NCBI RefSeq assembly: GCF_025351285.1
Contig: NZ_JANXWG010000038.1
Span: 1-64,000 of the forward strand
Origin: Novosphingobium sp.
GTDB taxonomy: Bacteria; Pseudomonadota; Alphaproteobacteria; Sphingomonadales; Sphingomonadaceae
Reading direction: 5' to 3'
Length of the DNA: 64,000 nt
The notes beneath the pieces were generated by a model. It was not told the origin of the DNA. It was given only the letters and a program-made list of their open reading frames with translations, and did no database searches. The first letter of the stretch is position 1. The number at the start of each line of letters is the position of its first letter. This document shows positions 41,547 through 50,605 of the stretch, in pieces. The position numbers were made by a program, and so were the translations under genes.

Positions 41547-44382
41547 ACCGCAAGCCGATTTCGGCACACCCCTGGTCGTTTCGGACACCACGATCTCGCT
41601 GACGATCGACGGCCGCGCGGTCACCGTGCCCGCCGGCACCAGCGTGATGCGCGCCGCCAGCGAGGCGGGCGGTTCGATCCCCAGGCTTTGCGCCAGCGAC
41701 AACCTGGCGGCGTTCGGATCGTGCCGACTGTGCCTGGTCGAGATCGAGGGGATGCGTGGCACCCCGGCATCGTGCACCACGCCAGTCGCCGAAGGCATGG
41801 CGGTGAAAACCCAGACGCCCCGTTTGCAGAAGCTGCGCAAGGGGGTGATGGAGCTCTACATCTCGGACCATCCGCTCGATTGCCTGACTTGCAGCGCCAA
41901 CAACGATTGCGAATTGCAGGACCAGGCAGCGGCGGTGGGCTTGCGCGATGTGCGCTATGGCTATGCAGGGGCGAACCACCTCGGTTCCAGCTTGGATGCT
42001 TCGAACCCTTACTTCGATTTCGACCCGAGCAAATGCATCGCCTGTTCGCGCTGCGTCCGCGCTTGCGATGAAGTGCAGGGGACGTTTGCGCTGACGATCG
42101 AAGGGCGCGGATTTGCCTCGAAGGTCTCGGCCGGACTGGCCAGCGACAATTTCCTCGGCTCGGAATGCGTCTCGTGCGGGGCCTGCGTCCAGGCTTGCCC
42201 GACCGCCACCTTGCAGGAAAAGGCGGTCAAGGAGATCGGCAAGCCCGAACGCGCGGTGGTGACGACTTGCGCCTATTGCGGCGTCGGCTGCACATTCCGC
42301 GCGGAAATGCGGGGCGAGCAAGTGGTACGGATGGTGCCGTGGAAAGACGGCAAGGCCAACCGCGGGCACAGTTGCGTCAAGGGCCGCTTCGCCTGGGGCT
42401 ATGCACAGCACCAGGAGCGCGTGCTCTCGCCGATGATCCGCAGCTCGATCGATGAACCGTGGCGCGAAGTGTCGTGGGACGAGGCGCTGTCGCACACCGC
42501 CAGCGAACTTAAGCGCATTTCCGCCAGATATGGCCGCAACGCATTAGGCGGGATCACCTCCAGCCGCTGCACTAACGAGGAAACTTTCCTCGTCCAGAAG
42601 CTGGTTCGCGCCGGCTTTGGCAACAACAATGTCGACACCTGCGCGCGGGTTTGTCACTCACCCACCGGCTATGGCTTGAAGACCACATTCGGCACCAGCG
42701 CGGGCACGCAGGACTTCGATAGCGTGATGGACGCCGACGTCATGCTGGTGATCGGCGCCAACCCGACCGACGGGCACCCGGTTTTTGCCAGCCGGATGAA
42801 GCGCCGCTTGCGCCAGGGTGCCAAATTGATCGTGATCGACCCGCGCCGGATCGATCTGGTCAAGAGCCCGCACATCGAAGCCGCTTACCACTTGCCGCTG
42901 CGCCCCGGAACCAATGTCGCGGTGCTGAGCGCGATGGCGCACGTGATCGTGACCGAATGCTTGGCCGACGAAGCGTTCATACGCGAACGCTGCGACTGGG
43001 ACGAATATGCGCACTGGGCCGAATTCGTCGGTCAGGACCGCAATTCGCCCGAAGCGCTGGAACCCGTGACAGGCGTTCCGGCGGCCGATCTCCGCGCCGC
43101 CGCCCGCCTGTTTGCGACGGGTGGAAACGGCGCGATCTACTATGGCCTTGGCGTCACCGAACACAGCCAGGGCAGTTCCACCGTCATGGCGATCGCAAAT
43201 CTCGCGATGGCCACCGGCAACATTGGCCGGCGCGGCGTGGGGGTTAACCCCTTGCGTGGGCAGAACAATGTTCAGGGCGCGTGCGACATGGGCAGCTTCC
43301 CGCACGAACTCTCAGGGTATCGCCACGTCTCGGACCCTGACGCGCGCGCGCTGTTCGAGGCGGCTTGGGGCGTGCCGATCGATCCCGAACCCGGCTTGCG
43401 CATCCCCAACATGCTCGATGCCGCCACCGACGGCACCTTCAAGGCGATCTACATCCAGGGCGAGGATATTCTCCAGTCCGATCCCGACACGAAGCACGTC
43501 TCGGCCGGCCTTGCCGCGATGGAATGCGTGATCGTCCACGACCTGTTCCTCAACGAAACCGCTAGTTACGCCCACGTCTTCTTGCCGGGAAGCACCTTCC
43601 TGGAGAAGAACGGCACCTTCACCAACGCCGAACGCCGCATCCAGCCGGTGCGCAAGGTGATGGAGCCGCTGAATGGCTACGAAGACTGGGAAGTCACCCA
43701 GGAACTCGCGCGGGCGATGGGGCTCGACTGGAATTATGCGCATCCGTCGGAAATCATGGATGAAATTGCGCGGCTGACCCCGAGTTTTGCAGGCGTGAAC
43801 TTCGCGCGGCTCGCTTCTCAGGGCTCGCTGCAATGGCCGGTGAACGAAGCCGCCCCCGATGGCAGCCCGATCATGCACATCGACGGCTTCGTGCGCGGAA
43901 AAGGCAAGTTCGTGGTGACCGATTACGTACCGACCGACGAACGCACCGGCCCGCGCTTCCCGCTGCTGCTGACTACCGGGCGTATCCTGTCGCAATACAA
44001 CGTCGGCGCGCAGACCCGGCGGACTGCCAACGTGGTGTGGCACGAGGAGGACCTGCTCGAAATTCACCCGTCGGATGCCGAAAACCGCGGGCTGAAATCG
44101 GGAGACTGGGTGCGGCTGGCCAGCCGGTCGGGCGAGACCACCTTGCGCGCGACCGTCACCGATCGGGTGGCGCCGGGCGTGGTCTATACCACCTTCCACC
44201 ACCCCGCGACGCAGGCCAACGTGGTCACCACCGAGTTTTCCGACTGGGCCACCAACTGCCCCGAATACAAGGTGACCGCGGTGCAGATCACCCCCTCGAA
44301 CGGGCCGAGCGAGTGGCAGGAAGGGTACGAGGCGCTGAGCACGCGGTCGCGACGCATTGCCGATCCGGTCCCCGCCGAATGA
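41536..44382 (+). CDS. fdsA: NAD-dependent formate dehydrogenase alpha (catalytic) subunit
   Basis: This is a 948-residue molybdoenzyme. In order it has a [2Fe-2S] domain (S-C-R-L-C-L-V-E), a His/Cys [4Fe-4S] region, two ferredoxin-like motifs (C-I-A-C-S-R-C-V-R-A-C and C-V-S-C-G-A-C-V-Q-A-C-P), a further C-A-Y-C-G-V-G-C cluster, and the bis-MGD domains. The Mo ligand is cysteine, C373 in A-R-V-C-H-S-P, not selenocysteine. It oxidises formate to CO2. ATG at 41536 was chosen with GGAGCAACG before it. Confidence 0.95.
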   Translation: MGYEPQADFGTPLVVSDTTISLTIDGRAVTVPAGTSVMRAASEAGGSIPRLCASDNLAAFGSCRLCLVEIEGMRGTPASCTTPVAEGMAVKTQTPRLQKLRKGVMELYISDHPLDCLTCSANNDCELQDQAAAVGLRDVRYGYAGANHLGSSLDASNPYFDFDPSKCIACSRCVRACDEVQGTFALTIEGRGFASKVSAGLASDNFLGSECVSCGACVQACPTATLQEKAVKEIGKPERAVVTTCAYCGVGCTFRAEMRGEQVVRMVPWKDGKANRGHSCVKGRFAWGYAQHQERVLSPMIRSSIDEPWREVSWDEALSHTASELKRISARYGRNALGGITSSRCTNEETFLVQKLVRAGFGNNNVDTCARVCHSPTGYGLKTTFGTSAGTQDFDSVMDADVMLVIGANPTDGHPVFASRMKRRLRQGAKLIVIDPRRIDLVKSPHIEAAYHLPLRPGTNVAVLSAMAHVIVTECLADEAFIRERCDWDEYAHWAEFVGQDRNSPEALEPVTGVPAADLRAAARLFATGGNGAIYYGLGVTEHSQGSSTVMAIANLAMATGNIGRRGVGVNPLRGQNNVQGACDMGSFPHELSGYRHVSDPDARALFEAAWGVPIDPEPGLRIPNMLDAATDGTFKAIYIQGEDILQSDPDTKHVSAGLAAMECVIVHDLFLNETASYAHVFLPGSTFLEKNGTFTNAERRIQPVRKVMEPLNGYEDWEVTQELARAMGLDWNYAHPSEIMDEIARLTPSFAGVNFARLASQGSLQWPVNEAAPDGSPIMHIDGFVRGKGKFVVTDYVPTDERTGPRFPLLLTTGRILSQYNVGAQTRRTANVVWHEEDLLEIHPSDAENRGLKSGDWVRLASRSGETTLRATVTDRVAPGVVYTTFHHPATQANVVTTEFSDWATNCPEYKVTAVQITPSNGPSEWQEGYEALSTRSRRIADPVPAE

Positions 44383-44591
44383 GCGTGGGCACGCCTGAAC
44401 GGCTCGCCTACATGGCTAACCAGATCGCCACCAACCTGGCGCTGACCAACGACCCGGTAGCCGCCACCGCCGAGCACATCCACAGTTTCTGGACGCCCGC
44501 GATGCAGCGCACACTGGCCAGCGAGGCGCTCGATCGGCTTGGCCCGGTGGCGCGTGCGGCGATGATCCAACTGGACGCGGATGCCGGTTGA
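44379..44591 (+). CDS. fdsD: formate dehydrogenase delta subunit
   Basis: This is a 70-residue protein of the FdsD family, with R-L-A-Y-M-A-N-Q-I-A-T-N-L and F-W-T-P-A-M-Q as conserved parts. It is a small accessory subunit needed for an active FDH in other bacteria, perhaps by protecting the cofactor. It overlaps fdsA by four bases and fdhD by eleven. Confidence 0.88.
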   Translation: MSVGTPERLAYMANQIATNLALTNDPVAATAEHIHSFWTPAMQRTLASEALDRLGPVARAAMIQLDADAG

Positions 44592-45369
44592 CGGCGCGTT
44601 GCCCGCGCGGCTGATCGAACGGTTTGCGCAAGGCCAGGCGCCCCGCGCGATCGAGCGGACCACGATCGTCGAAGCGGCTGTAGCGATCGAAATCAATGGC
44701 CTGGCTTACGCGGTGATGATGGCTACGCCGGCCGATTTCGATGATTTTGCGCTGGGTTTCTGCCTTTCGGAGCAGTTGATCGAAACGCCCGAGCAATTCG
44801 AATCGTCCGAGGCGAGCGAACTGACACGCGGCTGGTTGCTGCGAGTCGCGCTGACATCCGATTGTGCAGCGCCGCTGGTCGAACGCGCGCGGTTGCGCCT
44901 GACCGAGGGCAGTTGCGGCTTGTGCGGGATCGAAAGCCTGGATCAGGTCTTGCGCCCGTTACCGCGTGTGACGACGGTCTTCGACGTATCGGACGCTGCG
45001 CTGTTTGCGGCGGGTGCGGCCTTGCGCGATCGTCAGCCGCTCGGACTAGCCACGGGCGCCGCACACGCCGCCGCGTTCTGCCGCGCCGATGGCACGATCG
45101 TGACGGTTCGCGAGGATGTCGGCCGCCACAATGCGTTCGACAAGCTGATCGGCGCGCTCGCCCGGGATGGCACGATCCCGGCGCAGGGTTTCGTGCTGCT
45201 GAGCGCGCGCTGCTCGTTCGAATTGGTGCAAAAGGCGGTTCTGGCGGGCGTGCCAGTGCTCGCGACGGTCTCTGCCGCATCGACGCTGGCGCTCGATGCG
45301 GCGCGGGAACACGGCTTGCGGCTGGTCAGCTTGTTGCGAAACGACAGCTTTCTCGATCAGCCGGCGTAA
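44581..45369 (+). CDS. fdhD: formate dehydrogenase sulfurtransferase FdhD
   Basis: This is a 262-residue accessory protein moving sulfur from IscS to the molybdenum cofactor of formate dehydrogenase. The key loop C112-G-L-C115-G is present, as is E-D-V-G-R-H-N-A-F-D-K. It is the last gene of the fds operon. A short hairpin (GCCTG and CAGGC arms, 45390-45404) lies between its stop and the convergent response regulator gene. Confidence 0.92.
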   Translation: MPVDGALPARLIERFAQGQAPRAIERTTIVEAAVAIEINGLAYAVMMATPADFDDFALGFCLSEQLIETPEQFESSEASELTRGWLLRVALTSDCAAPLVERARLRLTEGSCGLCGIESLDQVLRPLPRVTTVFDVSDAALFAAGAALRDRQPLGLATGAAHAAAFCRADGTIVTVREDVGRHNAFDKLIGALARDGTIPAQGFVLLSARCSFELVQKAVLAGVPVLATVSAASTLALDAAREHGLRLVSLLRNDSFLDQPA

Positions 45370-45398
45370 CGTTGTGGTGGGGTGGTTAGGCCTGCCGG

Positions 45399-45743
45399 TC
45401 AGGCGGCCATGGCGTCCAGGGCATCCTTGAGCGCGCTCAGGCTGAACGGTTTGGACAGAAGCGGTGCTTCGGGCGTATTTTCATTGGGTGCGATCGAATT
45501 GTAGCCGCTGACGTAGTAGAACGGCTTGCCTTCGCGCCGCAGCCGTTCGGCCACCGGCACCGAAGTTGCGTCATCGGCGAGCGAAAAATCCAGGAACGCG
45601 GCATCGACGATATGGCCATCGAGGATTGCCTCGGCCTGCGCCACCGTAGCCGCAACGCCGACCATTTCGTGACCGAGATCTTCGAGGCTTTCTTCCATCA
45701 GCATCGCCAGAAGCGGCTCGTCTTCGACCACAAGTATGCGCAT
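45399..45743 (-). CDS. single-domain response regulator (receiver only)
   Basis: This is a 114-residue CheY-like receiver without an output domain. The acidic pocket is E7-D8, the phosphorylated aspartate is D52 in F-L-D-F-S-L, and the lysine is in L-S-K-P-F. The fourth-strand region reads P-F-Y-Y-V-S-G-Y, close to the FAT-GUY receivers. One of those in Sphingomonas, SdrG, works in the general stress response phosphorelay. Whether this is SdrG cannot be settled here. No kinase gene adjoins it. Confidence 0.78.
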   Translation of the reverse strand: MRILVVEDEPLLAMLMEESLEDLGHEMVGVAATVAQAEAILDGHIVDAAFLDFSLADDATSVPVAERLRREGKPFYYVSGYNSIAPNENTPEAPLLSKPFSLSALKDALDAMAA

Positions 45744-45934
45744 GACCCGTCCTTAGCCGGCCCGTCGCCGAATACATGCGTTCGGACATTTGCCCGCAAC
45801 GCTGCCCGGGAACCATAGCTGCAAGTTCGCAAACGTTCCACTCGCTTTGGCGCGGCAACGGATCACTTCATCGATATTTCTGCAACTTGCGCAGCGTGCT
45901 TGCCCCGCCTTGATCGACCGGGGTAATTGAAGGC

Positions 45935-46732
45935 ATGTTTGCGTTCAACTCCGGATCGATTGCGGGCGGCGTAGCCGATCCGGTCCGCTATTCCGACCGG
46001 ACGGCGCATTCCGCAGCAGACCGTTCTCGTGCAATCGTGGCCGTGGCGGTGCTGCATGGCTTGCTCATCTGGCTGATCCTCCATGGCCTGGCGGGAGGAT
46101 CGGTGGCCGCCGATGCCAATGGCACGAGCCCGGCGCTGCGGGTGTACAACGTGCCTGCAACGCCCGTACATCCGGTGCCAAAGCCCGCACAAAAGCAGCC
46201 TGCTGCGGCAAGCTCTCCGCCGGCGAGGCTGGCCAGGGCAACCGCACATGTGGTGCCCAAACGTGTGATTGACATCGCGCCGCGCGTTACCAGTGCTCAG
46301 GCCACATCATCGGGTTCGGCAACCATGTCTGGAGCGGCAGTGACCGGCATCGGCATGGGCGCAGGCGGCGCAGGGAGTGGGAGCGGTAGTGGCGCCGGCG
46401 GCAACGGAGCAGGCGGCGGCGCGGCCGAAAAGGCGGTAAAATTGTCTGGCGACATCAATTCCACTCGCGATTATCCGCCCGATCGCGACGGCAGGCGCTT
46501 GGGCAGCAGCGTGACCCTGGTGCTGACCGTTCAGGCTGACGGCCGGGTGGGCGGGTGCCGGGTGCTGCGGCCCAGCGTCGATCCCGACGCCGACGCCGTC
46601 ACGTGCCGCCTAGCGACGCTGCGCTTCCGCTTCCGGCCAGCGACGAATTCTGCCGGCCAGCCCATCGGGTCGACTTTCGGCTGGAGGCAGGCCTGGTTCA
46701 AGCCGGGCGAGCCTGGCAAGCTAAATCGCTGA
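45935..46732 (+). CDS. TonB-like protein with C-terminal TonB domain
   Basis: This is a 265-residue inner-membrane protein. A cytoplasmic N-terminus is followed by one membrane helix (about 34-52), then a spacer rich in Ala/Pro and a Gly/Ser run (G-A-G-G-A-G-S-G-S-G-S-G), and a C-terminal domain. That domain (T-L-V-L-T-V-Q-A-D-G-R-V-G-G-C-R-V) is TonB-like. Energy transfer to outer-membrane receptors is possible, but exbB/exbD are not next to it. The charged Pro-repeat region of classical TonB is weak. Confidence 0.65.
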   Translation: MFAFNSGSIAGGVADPVRYSDRTAHSAADRSRAIVAVAVLHGLLIWLILHGLAGGSVAADANGTSPALRVYNVPATPVHPVPKPAQKQPAAASSPPARLARATAHVVPKRVIDIAPRVTSAQATSSGSATMSGAAVTGIGMGAGGAGSGSGSGAGGNGAGGGAAEKAVKLSGDINSTRDYPPDRDGRRLGSSVTLVLTVQADGRVGGCRVLRPSVDPDADAVTCRLATLRFRFRPATNSAGQPIGSTFGWRQAWFKPGEPGKLNR

Positions 46733-46875
46733 AAAACAAAGCTGTGCGCCAAAGCGCCGCCTTCGTAAGCCGAACCGATCGGGCAATCGGCTGTTTGTGT
46801 TGCAATGCAGCGAAACCGAATCCCGCCAGCCGCGTTTTCATCTTGTAACGTCGCGCCGAGACGGGCCGAGATGGG

Positions 46876-49308
46876 ATGCCTTCGATGCCACTGAACGAAG
46901 CCTCTGCCAGCAACAGGATGCGCGAAACGACCGATTCGGGCGAAGTTGTCGAATTGTTCGTTCGCGAACGTGCCACGCAACGGCCAAAGCGCCGCGTCGC
47001 GCTGATTGGCGGATTTCGACCACGCAAGTGCGGCATCGCCACGTTCACGACCGATATCTACGAACAGCTTGCCACTTATCACCCAGATTTTGCGGTCGAT
47101 CTCCATGTTGTCGACGGCGCCAATGATTCGCATAGCTACCCTGCGGCGCGTTCGGTCATTCGCCCGGGTGAGGGTGAAGACTATTGCGCGACTGCGCGGG
47201 TCATCAACCAGGATGCGGTCGATGCGGTGTGGCTGCAACACGAATACGGCATTTTCGGCGGTGAGCAAGGCGACATGGTGCTCGATCTGGTCGATCGCAT
47301 CGCGGCGCCGTTGATCGTCACGCTGCACACGGTGCTGTCCGAACCTTCGCCCAAACAGCGCGCCATTCTCGAACGCCTGATCGAGCGTGCGCGCCGAGTC
47401 ATGGTCATGTCGCAGCACGCGGCCGCATTGTTGAAGCGGCTGTACCACCTCGATGGCGAACGCATCGTGGTGATCGACCACGGCGCGCCCGATCGACCGT
47501 TCGGCCGGGGCGAGGCGTTCAGGGCGGCGGCGGGTCTGACGGGCCACAAGGTGCTGATGACATTCGGGCTGCTCAACCCCGGCAAGGGGCTGGAAACCGT
47601 GATCTCGGCGCTGCCGGCGGTGGTCGCCAAGCATCCCGACGTGGTCTACCGTATCGTTGGTGCAACGCACCCCAACCTGCTGGCTCTTGAAGGAGAAGCC
47701 TACCGCGACCGGCTGATCGCGCAAGCCCGGGAACTGGGCGTGGCGGGCAACATCGTGTGGGAAAATCGCTTTCTCGAGGTGTCCGAATTGCTCGACCAGC
47801 TCGAAGCCTGCGACATCTACCTCACGCCGTATCCCAACTTGCAGCAGTCAACCTCGGGCACGCTGAGCTATGCGGTGGCGCTGGGCAAGGCGGTGATTTC
47901 CACGCCTTATGTGCACGCTTGCGAATTGCTGGCCGATGGCGTGGGCGCGCTGGTCGAAACGCGATCTGCCGAAGCGATCGCGGACGCGGTCAATGCTCTG
48001 CTCGATGATCCGGCGGCGCTGGTGGCCATGCAGAAGCGCGCCTATGCCCGTGGCCGCGAAACGGTGTGGCCGCGGTTTGCCGATGCATCGGCGGCGTTGA
48101 TCGAGAGCGTTATCCCCACTGCGCGTGCGATGCAGACGGGCTCGGCGAAGGCCAGCCCCGGCTTCGGCGGGTTTCTGGCGATGTGTGATTCGACCGGCAT
48201 GTTCCAGCATGCGATCGGCATCGTGCCCGATCGGCGCCATGGCTATTGCCTCGATGACAATGTCCGCGCGCTGATGCTGATGGGTGTGGCCGATATGGTG
48301 CCCGTGGCCGAGCGGGCGCGCTGGTCGATGGTGTTCGCCTCGTTCATCCAGCACGCCTGGAACCCCGACCTCGGGCGGTTCCGCAACTTCATGGCATTCG
48401 ATCGTAGCTGGTGCGAGGATGTGGGCTCGGAAGATAGCAACGGTCGCACGCTGTGGGCGCTCAGCCATGCCGTGACTCATGCGCCCGAAGCGGGGCTGCG
48501 CGCTTGGGCGCTCGACTGGTTCAACCGGACCGTCCCGGCGCTGGCGCAGATGGAATCGCCGCGCGCCGTGGCCTTCATGATGCTGGGCGCGACCGAAGTG
48601 CTGCGGTTCGATCCGAGCCATGCCGAAGCGCGCGGGATCATCGATCGCGGGGGCGCCATGCTCTGCACGCTGCTGGCCACGGCGCGGCGGCCCGATTGGG
48701 CGTGGTTCGAGGCGGTGCTGGCTTACGACAATCCCAGGCTGTCGCAGGCGCTGATCGAGGCGGCGCGGATCACCGGCCGCAGCGACTGGCGGGCAGCCGG
48801 GCTTGAAAGCCTGGTGTTCATCGCCAGCCAGCAACGGTCTTCGAGCGGCCATTTCCGGGCAATCGGATCGGAAAGTTTCCACAGGAAATACGAAAGCCTG
48901 CCGTTCGATCAGCAGCCACTCGAAGCCTGGGCCGCCATCGATGCGGCGGCCGTGGCGTGGCAGGAAACCGCAGAGCCTGTGTGGCTCGACCATGCCGAAG
49001 CGGCTTATCGCTGGTATTTCGGCGCCAACGATCGCGGTGTGGTGCTTGGCGATATCGTCAGCGGGCGGTGCCGCGACGGGATCAACCCGCAAGGCGCGAA
49101 CGAGAATTGCGGCGCCGAGTCAATTCTGGCACTGCAACTCGCTCACTATGCGATGCAGCGGCTCACCCGATGCGGGCAAAATCCTACCGGAGAACCAGAG
49201 CTTGCTGGCCGAAGTTGGAATCCTGAAACCACCGGTGCGTCCGTCAGTCGACCAGGTAGTGCAGCCGTCCCACGACCGGGAGCCGCATCCAACCTTGCGC
49301 ATTCTTGA
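46876..49308 (+). CDS. GT4-type glycosyltransferase fused to a C-terminal helical domain
   Basis: This is an 810-residue fusion. Residues 1 to about 385 are a GT-B glycosyltransferase (G-G-F-R-P-R-K-C-G-I-A-T-F-T at the N-terminus, F-G-L-L-N-P-G-K-G-L-E-T and P-N-L-Q-Q-S-T-S-G-T-L-S-Y-A in the donor domain). About 400-780 resemble an alpha/alpha-barrel like those of glycoside hydrolases and lyases (Y-C-L-D-D-N-V-R-A, L-E-A-W-A-A-I-D-A-A). No catalytic acid can be assigned. It leads the mannose cluster, so mannosyl transfer from GDP-mannose is the likely job. The tail after 780 is overlapped by the GH130 gene. Confidence 0.82.
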   Translation: MPSMPLNEASASNRMRETTDSGEVVELFVRERATQRPKRRVALIGGFRPRKCGIATFTTDIYEQLATYHPDFAVDLHVVDGANDSHSYPAARSVIRPGEGEDYCATARVINQDAVDAVWLQHEYGIFGGEQGDMVLDLVDRIAAPLIVTLHTVLSEPSPKQRAILERLIERARRVMVMSQHAAALLKRLYHLDGERIVVIDHGAPDRPFGRGEAFRAAAGLTGHKVLMTFGLLNPGKGLETVISALPAVVAKHPDVVYRIVGATHPNLLALEGEAYRDRLIAQARELGVAGNIVWENRFLEVSELLDQLEACDIYLTPYPNLQQSTSGTLSYAVALGKAVISTPYVHACELLADGVGALVETRSAEAIADAVNALLDDPAALVAMQKRAYARGRETVWPRFADASAALIESVIPTARAMQTGSAKASPGFGGFLAMCDSTGMFQHAIGIVPDRRHGYCLDDNVRALMLMGVADMVPVAERARWSMVFASFIQHAWNPDLGRFRNFMAFDRSWCEDVGSEDSNGRTLWALSHAVTHAPEAGLRAWALDWFNRTVPALAQMESPRAVAFMMLGATEVLRFDPSHAEARGIIDRGGAMLCTLLATARRPDWAWFEAVLAYDNPRLSQALIEAARITGRSDWRAAGLESLVFIASQQRSSSGHFRAIGSESFHRKYESLPFDQQPLEAWAAIDAAAVAWQETAEPVWLDHAEAAYRWYFGANDRGVVLGDIVSGRCRDGINPQGANENCGAESILALQLAHYAMQRLTRCGQNPTGEPELAGRSWNPETTGASVSRPGSAAVPRPGAASNLAHS

Positions 49309-50605
49309 CGAGCGGCTTCATGCCGATCCGTCGCGCGTCGTGCTGCGACCATTCCACCTGGGATGGCAGGCAACCAACGCAGACAATTCGCGCGCGGCCA
49401 AGCTGGTGGCCGATATAACCGCGCTGTCGGACGAGGCGGTGGATATTGAGTTGGACCGCGTGCTCCAGGATTTCGATGATCGGCACTGGCAGATCGAGGC
49501 AATGTTCGACCAGCGCTTCGTCGAAGTGGAACACGCGCTGGGCAAGCTTGGAAGTGCGGTATCGCTGCCGCGAAAGCGGTTGATCGGCGCATATTTCTGC
49601 CACGAATATACGTACGCTGCCGCCGCTTTGATGAACCCGAGCATCGTGCCACACCCCGACCAAAGCGGGATGAGCGGTGGCTCGGTGCGCTTTGTGATGA
49701 GCCTGCGCGCAGTGGGTGAAGGGCACATCAGCTCGATCGTGTTTCGCGAAGGGATCGCGCATACCGATGGCAGCTTTGCGCTGTGGCCGCAGTCTTCGTT
49801 CGCCACATCGGTGCTGCCCGATGCCGATACGCTCGACGATCCGCCCAAAATTGATGAGGGGGGTATCGTGAAGATCCATTGCCACCCTGACAGCACGATT
49901 TCGAACAGCGTGATCTTTCCGATCACCGAACAGCAGCGCAACGGCCTGGAAGACTTGCGGCTGGTGCGGTTCGATCATGGCAAGGGCAAGCATGGTCGCA
50001 GGGATTACGAATGGATCGGCACCTATACCGCCTATTCGGGCAGCTCGATCCGCTCCGAATTGCTGCGCACGCGCGATTTTCGCAATTTCACGCTTGAACC
50101 GGTGCAGGGCCGGGCCGGTCGGAACAAGGGCATGGCGCTGTTTCCGCAGAAGATCGACGGGCAATACGTTATGGTCGGTCGGCAGGATGGGAAGAATCTG
50201 TTCCTGCTGCGGTCTGACCGGCTCGATTGCTGGGACGATGACGGCGTGCTGCTGATGGAGCCCAAATTTCCGTGGGAATTCATCCAGATCGGCAATTGCG
50301 GTAGCCCGATCCTGACCGATCATGGCTGGTTGATGTTCACGCACGGCGTAGGCGCGATGCGCAAGTATGCGCTGGGCTGTGCGCTGCTCGATCGCGATGA
50401 CCCGTCGAAGGTCCTCGCGCGGTCGAGCGAACCGGTGCTGACCGCTGTGGATGCAGATCGCTTTGGTTACGTGCCCAACGTGATCTACACGTGCGGAGTG
50501 TTGCCGATCGCGGACCGCATCCTGATCCCGTACGGGATTTCGGACAGCGCGGTCGGTTTTGCGACGACGACCGTCGCAGACCTGATGGCGATGATGGACG
50601 CATGA
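49202..50605 (+). CDS. GH130-family beta-mannoside phosphorylase
   Basis: This is a 467-residue enzyme with the five-bladed propeller of GH130. G-L-E-D-L-R-L-V-R-F, W-I-G-T-Y-T-A-Y, N-K-G-M-A-L-F-P and G-N-C-G-S-P-I-L are the family landmarks. The usual length is about 350; the extra 100 residues at the N-terminus are also seen in some long proteobacterial members. The start is uncertain. I chose TTG at 49202 behind GGAGAA, giving a 107-base overlap with the glycosyltransferase; GTG at 49235 or 49259 are alternatives. It cleaves beta-mannosides with phosphate, giving mannose-1-phosphate. Confidence 0.82.
   Translation: MLAEVGILKPPVRPSVDQVVQPSHDREPHPTLRILDERLHADPSRVVLRPFHLGWQATNADNSRAAKLVADITALSDEAVDIELDRVLQDFDDRHWQIEAMFDQRFVEVEHALGKLGSAVSLPRKRLIGAYFCHEYTYAAAALMNPSIVPHPDQSGMSGGSVRFVMSLRAVGEGHISSIVFREGIAHTDGSFALWPQSSFATSVLPDADTLDDPPKIDEGGIVKIHCHPDSTISNSVIFPITEQQRNGLEDLRLVRFDHGKGKHGRRDYEWIGTYTAYSGSSIRSELLRTRDFRNFTLEPVQGRAGRNKGMALFPQKIDGQYVMVGRQDGKNLFLLRSDRLDCWDDDGVLLMEPKFPWEFIQIGNCGSPILTDHGWLMFTHGVGAMRKYALGCALLDRDDPSKVLARSSEPVLTAVDADRFGYVPNVIYTCGVLPIADRILIPYGISDSAVGFATTTVADLMAMMDA

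Noticed and set aside
45744..45934. GGAAC and CGTT motifs as an EcfG (general stress) promoter near the response regulator
   Set aside because: The spacing is 20 bases on the plus strand, not 16-17, and no CGTT is at the right distance on the minus strand.
46740..46830. AGCCGA/TCGGCT hairpin followed by GTTTGTGTTG as a terminator after the TonB-like gene
   Set aside because: The stem is only six base pairs with a long loop, too weak to call.
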